A stretch of 64,000 nucleotides of DNA from Ruminiclostridium herbifermentans (GCF_005473905.2 NZ_CP061336.1:1790501-1854500), one strand, 5' to 3'; shown: positions 19,498 to 29,661, numbered from the stretch's first letter. The notes: a model not told the origin generated them from the sequence alone. Translations and numbers: made by a program.

Positions 19498-19581
19498 TGC
19501 TTGTTTTCACTGCAATTATTTCAGTGTTAATTTCGAGAGCGAGCCATTAATATTTCATTAATATATTGTATGCGAGTATTG
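19498..19581 (+). repeat. Interspersed repeat, family A, copy 1
   Basis: The core reads GCTTG, about 3 bases, CACTGCAATTATTTCAGTG, then GAGCGAGCC and TATTGTATGCGAGTATT. Clear relatives lie at 33853-33922 (same strand) and 40102-40174 (opposite strand). Similarity to the third copy continues upstream through GACCCGAGCCTGGAT. No coding capacity. A MITE-like, non-autonomous element is likely. Confidence 0.7.
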
Positions 19582-19787
19582 TTTATGAAGTTTACTGTTT
19601 TGCATATTGTATTGTCAGAGGCTGAATAGTAACAATATTTTTTTCTGTAACTATTTAAATTGTGGAATTGCTAACTAAATATTGCAAAATATTTGATGAG
19701 TATAATTATCAACAAATTTATTTGACTATGAACCATAACAAAGATAAAATTAAGTAAAATATAAATTATTTTTACGGAGGAACAGCA

Positions 19788-20081
19788 ATGCTAACACATA
19801 TTGTATTACTTAGATTAAAGGATAAAAGTGAAGAAAGTTTACAGAAAATGAAATCAGAATTGCTATCGCTTAAAGGTCAAATTCCTTGTTTGAAATTTAT
19901 AGAGGTTGGAACAGATATATTACATTCAGAAAGATCTTACGATGTTGGACTCTATACAAAATTTGATTCTTTGAAGGATATGGAAGAATATCAGGTACAT
20001 CCAGCTCATCTTAAGGTTCTGGAATATATAAAAGAAGTGAAAGAATCATCCGTAGCAATTGACTATGAAAGCGAAAACTAA
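19788..20081 (+). CDS. Dabb family protein (stress-responsive alpha/beta barrel)
   Basis: A 97-residue protein covering one Dabb domain, a dimeric ferredoxin-like alpha/beta barrel. It begins MLTHIVLLRLKDKSEESLQK and contains VGLYTKFDSLKDMEEYQVHP, with the conserved histidine in HPAHLKVLEYI. Such proteins are often called stress responsive, but few have a known reaction. GGAGGAACAGC precedes the ATG. Stands alone after the long repeat-bearing gap. Confidence 0.9.
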   Translation: MLTHIVLLRLKDKSEESLQKMKSELLSLKGQIPCLKFIEVGTDILHSERSYDVGLYTKFDSLKDMEEYQVHPAHLKVLEYIKEVKESSVAIDYESEN

Positions 20082-20225
20082 ATTTAAAAAAATGCAGTTT
20101 TAGTTTTTATCTTTTGGATAGAATAAGTTTAAAGAAGTTAAGTCCATCTCCTTACATTTTAGTAAAGTGTATGGACTAATGTTAATTTGCTGAACTATAA
20201 TACAAGATAATATTTGGAGATAAAG

Positions 20226-21425
20226 ATGAAAAAATATACATTACTAATATTAATTTTGATAGCTGCTCTTGTTTCTGGCTGCACTAATAATTTGTATACA
20301 AACAAAGAAATTAATAATGCTGAAAATACTGTTTTAGGTGAAGCTTCTAGCTTAACTCAGAGTCAGGAGCAAATGGATGCACTTTCTTCTGACAGTATCG
20401 TTGAAAGTACTGATAGCAGTGATGACAGTAATACTAGAAATGAGGCTAATGGCGACACTGATAATAAAACAGTAACAACTGACAACACTCAGCAAGCCAA
20501 CATCATTGACTACAGCAGCATTAAGCCAGATGAAAGTGGTCAAATTATGGTTGTCATGTTCCACAACTTTGTTGAAGAATACCAAAGTGGAGATAAGGAG
20601 TATACAACCACATTTTCAGAGTTCGAAAAACTTCTTCAGGATTTATATGATAGAAAGTATAGACTGATTAGTCTTACAGATATGCTGAACAATAATATTA
20701 ATGTTCCTGCGGGCTGCATACCTATTGTTTTTACGTTTGATGATGGAACAGCAGGAGAGTTTAATTTAGTTGAAAAAGATGGAACTCTTATTGCTAATCC
20801 CAAGTCAGCTGTTGGTATAATGGAGGCATTTTATAAGAAGCACCCTGACTTTGGACTAAATGGCACATTCTTTGTTAATTTAGGTGTTAAAACTACTTTC
20901 AAAGGTGCTGGAACAATGTCAGATAGACTAAAGTATCTCATTGACAAAGGATTTGAAATTGGAAATCATACAAAAACACATGTATCGTTACCAAGTGTTA
21001 AAACTGTTCAAAAGATGCTTGAAGAGGTTGGAGGCAACCAAAAGCTTATGAATGAATATGTACCTGGATATGCTTTTAATTCTTTTTCACTTCCCTTTGG
21101 CAGTGCATCAAAGAATTTAAAGGAATACGTCATTCAGGGAAATTATGAAGGTACCGAATACAAGCACTCTGCAATTATGCTGGTTGGTGCAAATCCATCA
21201 CCGTCACCAGTTTCAGTTAAATTTGATCCACTGGCTATTCCTAGAGTAAGAGCCACAGGTATAACCAAGGTTGATTGTGATTTGGCATGGTGGCTTGATG
21301 CATTGAGCAAGGGCAATTCACAGTACGTAAGTGATGGAGATGCTAACACTGTCACTGTACCGCAACAAAAAAAAGAGAACGTTGATATGGCAAGGCTAAA
21401 TGGAAAACAGTTGGTGACGTATTAG
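20226..21425 (+). CDS. Polysaccharide deacetylase family lipoprotein
   Basis: A 399-residue lipoprotein. The lipobox VSGC gives lipidated Cys18, after a signal peptide beginning MKKYTLLILILIAALVSG. A Ser/Asp/Asn-rich linker runs to about residue 95. The NodB-type carbohydrate esterase domain then has the metal-binding motifs TFDDGT and NHTKTH and the SLPFG segment. It probably removes acetyl groups from a wall or extracellular polysaccharide. The ATG at 20226 is chosen because GGAG lies six bases upstream and the signal peptide begins there; an in-frame TTG four codons earlier overlaps the site. A second, membrane-anchored deacetylase is encoded at 62 kb. Confidence 0.88.
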   Translation: MKKYTLLILILIAALVSGCTNNLYTNKEINNAENTVLGEASSLTQSQEQMDALSSDSIVESTDSSDDSNTRNEANGDTDNKTVTTDNTQQANIIDYSSIKPDESGQIMVVMFHNFVEEYQSGDKEYTTTFSEFEKLLQDLYDRKYRLISLTDMLNNNINVPAGCIPIVFTFDDGTAGEFNLVEKDGTLIANPKSAVGIMEAFYKKHPDFGLNGTFFVNLGVKTTFKGAGTMSDRLKYLIDKGFEIGNHTKTHVSLPSVKTVQKMLEEVGGNQKLMNEYVPGYAFNSFSLPFGSASKNLKEYVIQGNYEGTEYKHSAIMLVGANPSPSPVSVKFDPLAIPRVRATGITKVDCDLAWWLDALSKGNSQYVSDGDANTVTVPQQKKENVDMARLNGKQLVTY

Positions 21426-21557
21426 ACGTATTAAATAATTGCCGAATGTTATTGATACAAAATAATAATATAGTGGAGAAGATTTTCTATATTACTTTGT
21501 GAAATATTTGAAAACAGTGATAAAGACTTATACTTAGCTTAGTTAAATAGACTTTTT

Positions 21558-21606
21558 AAGGATGTTGTTCAGACGGGTTATCTGTCAGAAGACATCCTTT
21601 TGCTTT
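21558..21606 (+). terminator. Terminator after the deacetylase lipoprotein gene
   Basis: AAGGATGT and ACATCCTT close a larger hairpin with an inner CAGA/TCTG stem, followed by TTGCTTTT. Confidence 0.65.
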
Positions 21607-21832
21607 TCATAAGTTATGTGAAAAAATAATATCATTTGCAAAAATACTGGTAATACTTTATAATAAAGTAAACGAACTGGAAATTAAAAATCAAATTCTA
21701 AATCACATTTCACAATTTAAAAATTATTTAAAAAGCAGAACTTTTTATTTAATAAAAAGTTTTATTGTTTTGGGCTGAAAATGGGCATAGAGGCTAATTT
21801 ATATGATGTTAAAAGGGGAGAGATTATAATTT
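21607..21832. other. Intergenic region, no gene
   Basis: AT-rich spacer with a short AAAGCAGAACTTTT-type inverted repeat near 21730. No promoter can be assigned with confidence. Confidence 0.3.
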
Positions 21833-22144
21833 ATGAGCCAGAAGCGAAGCAATAAGATTCAAACTGATGTTGATGTGAAGCGAAAAGCAATTAAGCAGGT
21901 AGTATATCACATCAAAAGGAAGGCAGCTACAGAATATGTTGGTATTGATCTTCTTAAGGAATGGATTAAGTATATAGAGGAAATAATGTCTAAAGAAGAA
22001 TTTGTGATTAAGGATTACATTGAAGCCAGAAAGAGCCTGAATGATATTATCGAGAGAACCCTTGATGAAGAGATGAGATTTAAATTGAGGGATTCATGGT
22101 TTAGCTTGGGCAAGGCGTTAGAAAAAAAAGCGAAGGTTCACTGA
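21833..22144 (+). CDS. Hypothetical protein, 103 residues
   Basis: I do not recognise this protein. It is highly charged (many Lys, Glu and Arg), predicted all-helical, and lacks a signal peptide, membrane helix or cysteine. The segment VKRKAIKQVVYHIKRKAA is strongly basic, the rest acidic to neutral. GGGGAGAG lies upstream of the ATG, and codon use is like the neighbours'. The next small gene begins 27 bases later, so the two probably form an operon. Confidence 0.62.
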   Translation: MSQKRSNKIQTDVDVKRKAIKQVVYHIKRKAATEYVGIDLLKEWIKYIEEIMSKEEFVIKDYIEARKSLNDIIERTLDEEMRFKLRDSWFSLGKALEKKAKVH

Positions 22145-22171
22145 TGCAAATATTTTTATGGGAGGTATATA

Positions 22172-22378
22172 ATGCTTTTGAATCAAGAGACTATAGAGGT
22201 AAGAGATAGAGCGTTGCTAGAAAGCATTAAGAGCGATATCCAAAGTCATCTAAATGAAATAGGTATTACTACTTCAAATATTATTGTTGAAATGAGTTCA
22301 AAAAGCATAGTCCTTAATATAGGTATACAATGTCTTTCTCATAATATAAAGCAGCATCAATTTGATGGTAATTTATAG
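22172..22378 (+). CDS. Hypothetical protein, 68 residues
   Basis: I do not recognise this protein. It is 68 residues long with an apparent alpha-beta pattern (helix at 10-28, then IIVEMSSKSIVLNIG). No motif is visible. GGGAGG precedes the ATG at good distance, which supports translation. It follows the 103-residue gene and ends in a convergent region with argH. Confidence 0.55.
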   Translation: MLLNQETIEVRDRALLESIKSDIQSHLNEIGITTSNIIVEMSSKSIVLNIGIQCLSHNIKQHQFDGNL

Positions 22379-22518
22379 ATGGTATTATTTTTATAGCAAT
22401 TAAAGATATATTTATTAAAACTATGCCTATTGCCTATTTTTTTATGCTCAAACTTGACACATAAGAATCTGTTGGAGAATTACCAATGGTTATTTTAATT
22501 AACATAAAAGAGATTAAT

Positions 22519-22616
22519 AGACTCCCTTATTGCGAGATACAATTGGGAGTCTTAAAATTGTAGTTGCCAATAATTAATATAACCCACTTTTTGATATTAT
22601 CAATCAAAGGTGGGTT
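22519..22616. terminator. Two convergent terminator-like hairpins
   Basis: The first is AGACTCCC with GGGAGTCT. The second is AACCCAC-TTTTTGAT with ATCAAA-GGTGGGTT. T-runs are modest on both strands. Together they separate the small plus-strand genes from argH. Confidence 0.55.
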
Positions 22617-22657
22617 ATATTAAAATACAGGAAACAATACGTTTTTTCGTAGTTATT

Positions 22658-24037
22658 TTAGCTTAACGAACTAATGAACATTTTTGCATTTTCTATAGCC
22701 TTTAGTACAGTTTCGCCAGCAGGACCACCTGGAAGCTTTCTTCCTGCAACACACTTTTCAAGACTGATTTCAGTATAAACATCATCCTCAATCTTTTCAG
22801 AGAAACCTTTAAACTCTTCCATACTCATATCATCAATAGCTTTGTTATTTTCAATACAGTAAAGCACCATTTTACCTATAATTTCATGGGCGCTTCTAAA
22901 AGGAATACCCTTTTTTACAAGATAATCGGCAATATCTGTAGCGTTTGTAAAGCCGCCTTGGGCTGCCTTGTACATATTTGTTTTACGAAGCTTCATAGTG
23001 GCAAGCATATTTGAAAAAACAGGCAAACACATTTTAACGGTATCCACTGCATCAAATATAGCTTCTTTATCCTCTTGCATATCCTTGTTATAAGCCAATG
23101 GAAGGGACTTCATAACTGTAAGCATAGTCATAAGGCTTCCATATACACGTCCTGTTTTACCACGGGCAAGTTCAGCTACATCAGGGTTTTTCTTTTGAGG
23201 CATAATACTGCTGCCTGTACTATAAGCATCATCCAGTTCAACAAAGCCAAACTCATGGGATGACCAGAGAATTATTTCCTCACTAAGTCTGCTCATATGC
23301 ATCATAAGAATTGAAAGGCATGAGAGCAATTCAATAGCAAAATCTCTATCACTTACACCATCAAGACTATTTTGTGTAACATCATTAAATCCAAGCTCAT
23401 TTGCAACCATATACCTGTCAAGAGGGTATGTTGTACCAGCTAAAGCTCCTGAACCAAGTGGGAGTACATTCATTCTTGAATAACAATCACTCAATCTCCC
23501 AATATCACGTTTGAACATTTCAAAATAAGCCATCATATGATGAGCAAAGGTTATAGGCTGTGCTCTCTGTAAGTGAGTATATCCTGGCAGGATAGTGTCT
23601 AAATTATCTTCTGATATTTTTATAATAGTATTTTCAAGATTAACAAGCATGTCTTTAATGATATTAATTTCGTCCTTTAAATACATTCTTATATCAAGGG
23701 CAACCTGGTCATTTCTGCTTCTTCCAGTATGGAGTTTCTTTCCTGTATCTCCAATTCTGGAAATAAGTATCTTTTCAATATTCATGTGAATATCTTCTGC
23801 ATCAATTTCAAACTCAATTTTTCCGGCTTCAATATCACTTAAAATAGCTTTAAGTGTATTTTGAATTAGGGTACTTTCCTCAGTAGAAATAATTCCGCAT
23901 TTGCCAAGCATATTTGCATGGGCGATACTTCCCAATATATCATGCTTGTACATTCGTGAGTCAAATCTAATAGAGGAGTTGAAGTCATCTACTAGCTTAT
24001 CAGTTCCTTTTTCAAATCTACCGCCCCAAAGTTTCAT
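22658..24037 (-). CDS. argH: Argininosuccinate lyase
   Basis: A 459-residue enzyme of the aspartase/fumarase superfamily that splits argininosuccinate into arginine and fumarate, the last step of arginine synthesis. Family motifs are present: [13 protein letters not shown] at the N-terminus, [12 protein letters not shown], the signature [12 protein letters not shown], and GGPAGETV near the C-terminus. The ATG at 24037 is chosen because GGAGG lies five to six bases upstream and homologues begin at MKLWGGRF. It lies downstream of argG on the same strand, separated by 390 bases that contain an interspersed repeat and an argG terminator. Confidence 0.97.
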   Translation of the reverse strand: MKLWGGRFEKGTDKLVDDFNSSIRFDSRMYKHDILGSIAHANMLGKCGIISTEESTLIQNTLKAILSDIEAGKIEFEIDAEDIHMNIEKILISRIGDTGKKLHTGRSRNDQVALDIRMYLKDEINIIKDMLVNLENTIIKISEDNLDTILPGYTHLQRAQPITFAHHMMAYFEMFKRDIGRLSDCYSRMNVLPLGSGALAGTTYPLDRYMVANELGFNDVTQNSLDGVSDRDFAIELLSCLSILMMHMSRLSEEIILWSSHEFGFVELDDAYSTGSSIMPQKKNPDVAELARGKTGRVYGSLMTMLTVMKSLPLAYNKDMQEDKEAIFDAVDTVKMCLPVFSNMLATMKLRKTNMYKAAQGGFTNATDIADYLVKKGIPFRSAHEIIGKMVLYCIENNKAIDDMSMEEFKGFSEKIEDDVYTEISLEKCVAGRKLPGGPAGETVLKAIENAKMFISSLS

Positions 24038-24257
24038 ATTTACCTCCATCTACCAAAAATAACAATAGTATTTTTTAGTTAGTTTAACTTTCCCATTCTT
24101 ACATTAGCTAATACAAAAACTTAATCTAACACGTTGGCTATTTATTTACAAGCCTTGCAGAGTAAAAGCACAGTAATGGATTACTTATACTTCCGTACTA
24201 ACTTATCTAAGTGGGTTACTCAAATATTTGATGAATTAATAATATTTCAATTTTAAT
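24038..24257. repeat. Interspersed repeat, family B, copy 1 (argG-argH gap)
   Basis: The clearest part, at about 24178-24230, reads ACTTCCGTACTAACTTATCT then AAGTGGGTTACT. It matches the segment at 33750-33810 on the same strand and the reverse complement of 29017-29078. A CCCATTCTTACATTAGCTAA segment near 24094 could be the other arm. It is non-coding and looks like a degenerate palindromic element inserted between argG and argH. Confidence 0.6.
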
Positions 24258-24285
24258 AAAGGGACAACCCATTTAGGATTGTCCC
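24258..24285 (-). terminator. Terminator of argG
   Basis: GGGACAA and TTGTCCC pair around an 11-base loop. On the minus strand the stem is followed by TTTATT. It lies about 140 bases downstream of argG and would separate argG from argH transcription at least in part. Confidence 0.65.
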
Positions 24286-24427
24286 ATACAAGTTCATTAA
24301 TGTTTAAATAATTTGTCCTAATAATGGATACAAAAGCTCAAAAAGAATCTTTTCACGAACCCATGCATTTTATTGCTTATAAAAAAGCGCAAGAGTTTTT
24401 GCCATTTTGTATGGAGCACTATACTAA

Positions 24428-25642
24428 TTATTTTATATCCTTACCTTGTAGCATTTGAGCTCTAACTTTTATCGGAAGACCAAAGAGATTAATAAAGCCT
24501 TCAGAATCCTTTTGGTTGTAAACTTCATCCTTATCAAAGGTAGCAATTTCTTCACTGTACAAGGAGTATTCAGACTTAGCACCTGCAGGCATACAGTTAC
24601 CTTTGTAGAGTTTCATTCTAACTGTACCTGTCACTGTCTCCTGTGTTTTATCAACAAATGCTGATAATGATTCACGAAGAGGAGTAAACCACTGTCCGAA
24701 GTATACTAATTCAGCAAATCTCTGAGCTACCAAATCCTTGTAGTGAATAGTGTCTCTGTCTAAGCAAAGCAATTCTAATTCTCTGTGTGCAGCATAAAGA
24801 ACTGTTCCGCCTGGAGTCTCATAAACACCTCTTGATTTCATACCAACAAGTCTGTTTTCAACTATATCAGCTATACCAACTCCGTTTTCTCCTGCAACCT
24901 TGTTTAGTACATTCATTAATTCAATTGGACTGTACTCTACACCGTTTACTTTCTTAGGAATACCTTTTTCGAAATAGATCTCAACATATGTTGGTACATC
25001 AGGAGCTTTTTCAGGTGAAACCATTAGCTGTAATATTTTATCATATTGTGGTTCATTCCAAGGATCTTCTAAATCCATACCCTCATGGCTTAAGTGCCAT
25101 AGATTCTTGTCCATACTATAGTTATCTTCTTTAGTAACTGGAACAGGAATATTTCTTGCCTTAGCATAATCTATTTCTTCTTCTCTTGACTTAATGTCCC
25201 AAATTCTCCAAGGTGCTATTATTTTAAGATGAGGAGCTAAAGCTTTAACAGTTAACTCAAATCTAACTTGGTCATTACCTTTACCAGTACAGCCATGGCA
25301 AATTGCAGTACAACCTTCGTTCAATGCAATCTCAACCATTCTCTTTGCAATGATAGGTCTAGCAAAGGAAGTACCTAATAGATATTTTCCTTCATATATT
25401 GCACCAGCTTTTAATGTAGGATATATAAAGTCAGTTATAAACTCTTCTCTTAAATCCTCTATATAAATCTTGGAAGCACCTGTTTTTATTGCTTTCTCGT
25501 TTAATGGCTCTAATTCAGCGCCTTGTCCAACGTCACCAGCCATAGCGATTACTTCATAATCATAGTTTTCTTTTAACCATGGAATAATAATTGAGGTGTC
25601 AAGTCCACCTGAATAAGCTAATAAAACCTTTTCTTTGCTCAT
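24428..25642 (-). CDS. argG: Argininosuccinate synthase
   Basis: A 404-residue ATP-dependent ligase that joins citrulline and aspartate. The ATP-pyrophosphatase P-loop is intact ([16 protein letters not shown]), as are [15 protein letters not shown] and the C-terminal [13 protein letters not shown] segment. The ATG at 25642 is chosen because homologues begin [13 protein letters not shown] there and AAGGATGG lies upstream; the longer frame to 25678 has no site. It is the first gene of the argG-argH pair. A promoter with a candidate ArgR box lies about 160 bases upstream. Confidence 0.97.
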   Translation of the reverse strand: MSKEKVLLAYSGGLDTSIIIPWLKENYDYEVIAMAGDVGQGAELEPLNEKAIKTGASKIYIEDLREEFITDFIYPTLKAGAIYEGKYLLGTSFARPIIAKRMVEIALNEGCTAICHGCTGKGNDQVRFELTVKALAPHLKIIAPWRIWDIKSREEEIDYAKARNIPVPVTKEDNYSMDKNLWHLSHEGMDLEDPWNEPQYDKILQLMVSPEKAPDVPTYVEIYFEKGIPKKVNGVEYSPIELMNVLNKVAGENGVGIADIVENRLVGMKSRGVYETPGGTVLYAAHRELELLCLDRDTIHYKDLVAQRFAELVYFGQWFTPLRESLSAFVDKTQETVTGTVRMKLYKGNCMPAGAKSEYSLYSEEIATFDKDEVYNQKDSEGFINLFGLPIKVRAQMLQGKDIK

Positions 25643-25809
25643 ATTTACCATCCTTTCAGCTGAAAAATTCAGCAACAACTAAATATTTAAAATTAAAAAA
25701 CAATACTATAAAATTATGCTAAAATATATTATAAATGAATTCTTAATTAGAAGGGAAGAAAACTCCCTGATAAATTAAGTTTTTACCAAATAATAAATTT
25801 ACAACAATG

Positions 25810-25839
25810 ATTATACAATGTATTGCATAAATATTCAAT
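25810..25839 (-). promoter_or_regulatory. argG promoter with overlapping ARG-box-like operator
   Basis: Read on the minus strand, TTGAAT (25838-25833) is followed by exactly 17 bases and a perfect TATAAT (25815-25810). The 18-bp near-palindrome ATTGAATATTTATGCAAT (25839-25822) covers the -35 box. It agrees with the Bacillus ARG-box consensus CATGAATAAAAATKCAAK at 13 of 18 positions by hand alignment. ArgR bound there would block the promoter. The distance to argG leaves an untranslated leader of about 160 bases. Confidence 0.55.
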
Positions 25840-25859
25840 ATGATTTTATATTTATACAA

Positions 25860-26288
25860 TAATATTAAAATTATAAGTATTTCTATTCAGCCTCATAAAT
25901 AGAATACACTCAGTCTTTGGATGTTTAATTTATTAATGGTCTGTTTTGTAATAAATATTTTTTATCTAACATTTGAATGGAAAGCTAAGCCGCGATTAAG
26001 TATACTAATGGCTTTTTGACAAGAAAAGCAGCATATAGGATGCCATTATTCAGCTTTTCATTTTATAGTTGAATAGCCAAAAAAATATAATTTGTCATTG
26101 ACTGAATAGTGACTAAAAATGTTATAATGTGCAAGTTAATTTTGGTTGAATTTTATATCCAGTCAAAGAAATGAATTTTTTATTTGATTTATTCATTTGA
26201 TTATTATTAAAATTAAATATTTGATTTTTAACTTACAAGGTTAAGTGAACTATAAAACTTTGAATAATAGAAAGCATGGGGGTTACTA
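25860..26288. other. Divergent intergenic region argG / ruvC
   Basis: AT-rich, no gene. GAAAAGC/GCTTTTC form a weak hairpin near 26022-26060. TTGACT and TATAAT near 26098-26128 could serve ruvC, but the 19-base spacing is poor. Confidence 0.35.
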
Positions 26289-26789
26289 ATGATAATAATG
26301 GGGATAGACCCTGGATTTGCAATTACAGGCTATGGTGTTGTAAAATATGAAGGGAACAAATTTTCGGTTTTGGATTATGGAGCAATTACAACAGAGGCAT
26401 CCATGAAGCTTTCACAAAGGCTTTTAGTGCTATATAATCAGTTGGAGGAATTGATTGAGAAATTTAAACCAGAGGCCATTGCCATAGAAGAATTGTTTTT
26501 TAATAAGAATATAAAAACTGCCCTTAATGTTGGACATGGCAGAGGAGTGGCGGTACTTGCTGCTGCAAAAGCAGGTGTTGATATATATGAATATACTCCT
26601 TTGCAGGTAAAGCAGTCGGTTGTAGGGTATGGCAGAGCTGAAAAAGTACAGATACAGCAAATGGTAAAAGCTATATTGAACTTAAATGCTATTCCCAAAC
26701 CGGATGATGTTGCTGATGCTTTGGCAATTGCAATATGCCATGGAAATTCCCATAGGATGGGAACTATTTTAGGATATAATAAATTTTAG
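26289..26789 (+). CDS. ruvC: Crossover junction endodeoxyribonuclease RuvC
   Basis: A 166-residue Holliday-junction resolvase with an RNase H-like fold. It begins [18 protein letters not shown] (catalytic Asp7), has AIEELFF (catalytic Glu) and ends with the acidic [14 protein letters not shown] helix. Normal length. It lies 27 bases upstream of ruvA; RuvA and RuvB move the junction and RuvC cuts it, so this is a functional cluster. Confidence 0.96.
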   Translation: MIIMGIDPGFAITGYGVVKYEGNKFSVLDYGAITTEASMKLSQRLLVLYNQLEELIEKFKPEAIAIEELFFNKNIKTALNVGHGRGVAVLAAAKAGVDIYEYTPLQVKQSVVGYGRAEKVQIQQMVKAILNLNAIPKPDDVADALAIAICHGNSHRMGTILGYNKF

Positions 26790-26816
26790 ACCAAACAATA
26801 TATTGGAGAGTGTAAA

Positions 26817-27425
26817 ATGTTTGCATATATAAAGGGAACTTTGGAAGATAAGTCTAGTAGCAGTATAATTGTAGAAGCAGGTGGAATAGGATATAGGATT
26901 TTTACCGCATTATCTACTATAAACAGTGTAGGACAGATTGGAACACAGGTCAAAATACATACTCATTACTATGTAAGAGAAGACTTAGCAGTTTTATATG
27001 GCTTTCACACTGTGGAAGAACTGGGTATGTTTGAAATGCTGATATCTGTATCAGGAGTTGGGCCAAAGGCTGCTATTTCATTAATATCAACACTTTCACC
27101 ATCCAAATTTGCTCTTGCAGTTGTTTCACAGGATATAAAATCTTTAACAAAAGCTCAGGGAGTTGGAGCAAAGGTAGCTCAAAGAATTATCCTGGAACTT
27201 AAAGATAAAATATCTAAAGAGCAGCTTACAAATAATACTTTTGGCTGTTCGACAATAAATGAACAAAATGAAGGTGACTGTGCATTAACTGAGGCGGTGA
27301 GCGCACTTATGGTGTTAGGATACAATTCCTTTGAAGCTTCAAAGTCAGTTAATAACGTATACACAGAGGGAATGAGCGTAGAGGAAATTATAACGAAGGC
27401 ACTTAAGTCACTTTCAATGAAATAA
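26817..27425 (+). CDS. ruvA: Holliday junction DNA helicase RuvA
   Basis: A 202-residue junction-binding protein that forms tetramers and recruits RuvB. Domain I is MFAYIKGTLEDK..., domain II holds the helix-hairpin-helix motifs (LISVSGVGPKAA and KAQGVGAKVAQRI), and domain III is the C-terminal EAVSALMVLGYN UBA-like segment. TTGGAGAG precedes the ATG. It follows ruvC closely. Unusually, ruvB does not follow at once but starts 436 bases later. Confidence 0.96.
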   Translation: MFAYIKGTLEDKSSSSIIVEAGGIGYRIFTALSTINSVGQIGTQVKIHTHYYVREDLAVLYGFHTVEELGMFEMLISVSGVGPKAAISLISTLSPSKFALAVVSQDIKSLTKAQGVGAKVAQRIILELKDKISKEQLTNNTFGCSTINEQNEGDCALTEAVSALMVLGYNSFEASKSVNNVYTEGMSVEEIITKALKSLSMK

Positions 27426-27861
27426 GCTTTATCATTCGGATCTAAGGGCTGTCCTTAAGATAAAGTCCTGTTGTTTTGCTGTAAAATACAATAGAGATGT
27501 ACTATACCCAACTGTACTTTTTGTATAAAAGAAAAAAGAACAGAATTTAAATTAATTAATACTTATTTTATTCTAATTTTGCAGTTGAATTTATAGGTGC
27601 AGGAGACCTTACTAACTATTAAGTCAGATAATTATATAGCATAAGCTAGTTTACATAGTAACAAAAGATTTATAAACTCTAGTAAGTTCGGCTTTCTTTG
27701 AAAAGTTTGTTTAGATAAATTACATGTATAAAAGCATGCTCAATGGATATAATTTTAGAATTTACCAAATAGCAAAATCAGTATCCATCTATAGTTATAT
27801 ATATTGAAGTCATTATTATATGCGACAATATAGTAAGCTGGGGATAAACATGGAGGTTAAT
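27426..27861. other. Gap between ruvA and ruvB, no gene
   Basis: In most relatives ruvA and ruvB overlap or touch. Here 436 AT-rich bases intervene, with a weak hairpin (CTAAGG/CCTTAAG within TTTATC/GATAAA) just after ruvA. I see no coding frame and no repeat-family match. Confidence 0.4.
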
Positions 27862-28863
27862 ATGGAAGATGAAAGACTAGTAAATAGAGAAACACATTCT
27901 GAAGATATTGATGAAGTGAGTTTAAGACCAAAAAAGCTTGACGAATATATAGGACAATCCAAGGTGAAGAGTAATCTGAATGTATTTATTGAGGCTGCTA
28001 AAAGAAGAAATGAAGCTTTGGATCACGTTTTACTATATGGACCTCCTGGATTGGGAAAGACTACACTTGCCAGTATAATTTCATCTGAAATGGGCGTAAA
28101 CCTTAGAATTACATCGGGACCAGCAATTGAAAAAGCAGGGGATTTGGCTGCAATACTAACAAATTTAAGCACCCATGATGTACTTTTTATTGATGAAATT
28201 CATCGCCTTAACAGGAGTGTAGAAGAAATTTTATATCCGGCTATGGAAGACTATGCCTTGGACATAATCATAGGTAAGGGACCAAGTGCTCGTTCTATTA
28301 GAATTGACCTTCCTAAATTTACATTAATAGGTGCTACTACCAGAGCTGGACTACTTACTGCCCCGCTCAGGGATAGATTTGGCGTTATTAATAAGCTTGA
28401 AATGTATACTGCCGATGAACTTAAGCATATTGTAAAGCGTTCTGCAGGAATACTTAACATAGAATTAGATGAAGATGGTGCTTATGAAATTGCAAGAAGG
28501 TCAAGAGGAACGCCTAGAATTGCAAACAGGCTATTGAAAAGGGTTCGTGATTTTGCGCAAGTTATTGGAAAAGGGATAATAGATTTAAAGGTTGCAAAAC
28601 ATGCCCTTGATGCCCTTGAGGTTGATGAAATTGGTCTTGATGGCGTAGATAGAAATATGCTTTTGAGTATAATAACAAAATTTAGTGGGGGACCTGTAGG
28701 ACTTGATACTCTTGCAGCTTCTATTGGAGAGGACCCAGGAACAATAGAGGATGTATATGAGCCTTTTCTTATACAACTGGGTTATATTAATAAGACACCT
28801 AGAGGGAGAATGGCTACAAGGCATGCATATGAGCATTTTGGACTGCCTTTTGGGGAGGAATAG
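27862..28863 (+). CDS. ruvB: Holliday junction branch migration ATPase RuvB
   Basis: A 333-residue AAA+ motor of branch migration. Walker [10 protein letters not shown], Walker [10 protein letters not shown], sensor [10 protein letters not shown] and the C-terminal winged helix ([17 protein letters not shown]) are all present. The ATG at 27862 has GGAGG five bases upstream and the family start MEDERLV; the frame is open further upstream without a site. It is separated from ruvCA by a non-coding gap and so may have its own promoter. Confidence 0.96.
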   Translation: MEDERLVNRETHSEDIDEVSLRPKKLDEYIGQSKVKSNLNVFIEAAKRRNEALDHVLLYGPPGLGKTTLASIISSEMGVNLRITSGPAIEKAGDLAAILTNLSTHDVLFIDEIHRLNRSVEEILYPAMEDYALDIIIGKGPSARSIRIDLPKFTLIGATTRAGLLTAPLRDRFGVINKLEMYTADELKHIVKRSAGILNIELDEDGAYEIARRSRGTPRIANRLLKRVRDFAQVIGKGIIDLKVAKHALDALEVDEIGLDGVDRNMLLSIITKFSGGPVGLDTLAASIGEDPGTIEDVYEPFLIQLGYINKTPRGRMATRHAYEHFGLPFGEE

Positions 28864-29016
28864 ATATAATAAGATTTTTTATTATTCCAATTTATCTTTG
28901 AATTATAATATTACAGCAATGTGTTGTGCGAATTATTTTATAAACCTTGCATTTTTTGAACTATGTTTGCAGGTAAATTGTTTGTTGTTATACTGGTACG
29001 CGAGTACAAATAAGGT

Positions 29017-29078
29017 AAATATCTTGTGAATAGCCTATTTAGAATAAGTTTGTACGGAAGTAACAGTAAGCTAGTACT
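29017..29078 (+). repeat. Interspersed repeat, family B, copy 2
   Basis: The sequence AATATCTTGTGAATAG through AATAAGTTTGTACGGAAGT to CAGTAAGCTAGTACT matches the reverse complement of 33750-33810 over about 62 bases with few differences. The segment just upstream (TACTGGTACGCGAGTAC) matches the other arm of the 33.6-kb copy. It lies between ruvB and queH and is non-coding. Confidence 0.7.
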
Positions 29079-29145
29079 ATTATTTTATATAGTATTATTA
29101 ATTAAAGAAAAATGATTAATTTTATTGGGAAAGGACTAGCATTAA

Positions 29146-29661
29146 ATGAAACTTATATTGCATATGTGTTGTGGACCATGTTCCACATTTCCTATACAGG
29201 AGTTGTTGAAAGAGAACTTTGAAATTCAAGGTTTATATTATAATCCTAATATTCATCCAATCGAAGAACATACTAGAAGAAAAGAAAATGTAGAAAAACT
29301 CAGCAGTATAACAAATATACCAGTAGCATACGATGATGAATTTAGGCAGGATGAGTGGGAAGCAATGAAGGATATTGGAGAGGACAGATGCCATAAATGC
29401 TATTCCTTACGATTAGAAAAAGCTGCAAGGTATGCAGCGGAAAAAGGTTATGATGCATTTACTACAACTCTTTTGGTTAGTCCATATCAAAAACACGATT
29501 TAATAAAAGAACTTGGTGAATATTATGCAAAGAAATATGGTGTGCAATTTGTATATAGGGATTTTAGACCAGGCTTCAGACAAGGACAGCAAATGGCAAG
29601 AGATATGGGACTGTATCGCCAAAAGTATTGTGGATGTATATTGTCGTTGAACAATAAATAA
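29146..29661 (+). CDS. queH: Epoxyqueuosine reductase QueH
   Basis: A 171-residue QueH (DUF208), which carries out the last step of tRNA queuosine synthesis independently of QueG. Conserved cysteines are visible: HMCCGPCSTF near the start, DRCHKCYSLRLEKAA in the middle and YCGC near the end, matching the cysteines that hold the iron-sulfur cluster and the redox pair. Normal length. The ATG is preceded by GGGAAAGGAC. The last 35 bases of the gene, stop codon included, are repeated twice downstream. Other queuosine genes are not in the window apart from a short QueG-like gene at 10 kb. Confidence 0.92.
   Translation: MKLILHMCCGPCSTFPIQELLKENFEIQGLYYNPNIHPIEEHTRRKENVEKLSSITNIPVAYDDEFRQDEWEAMKDIGEDRCHKCYSLRLEKAARYAAEKGYDAFTTTLLVSPYQKHDLIKELGEYYAKKYGVQFVYRDFRPGFRQGQQMARDMGLYRQKYCGCILSLNNK

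Larger units (their letters stand above)
18909..19787. other. Long intergenic gap (880 bp) with a hairpin and an interspersed repeat
   Basis: No protein gene is supported. The gap contains the GC-rich hairpin at 19132-19160 and an interspersed repeat around 19440-19640, whose core is listed separately. Confidence 0.5.

Noticed and set aside
26098-26128. ruvC promoter TTGACT-TATAAT
   Set aside because: The spacer is 19 bases and the -35 box is imperfect, so it is too weak to list as a feature.
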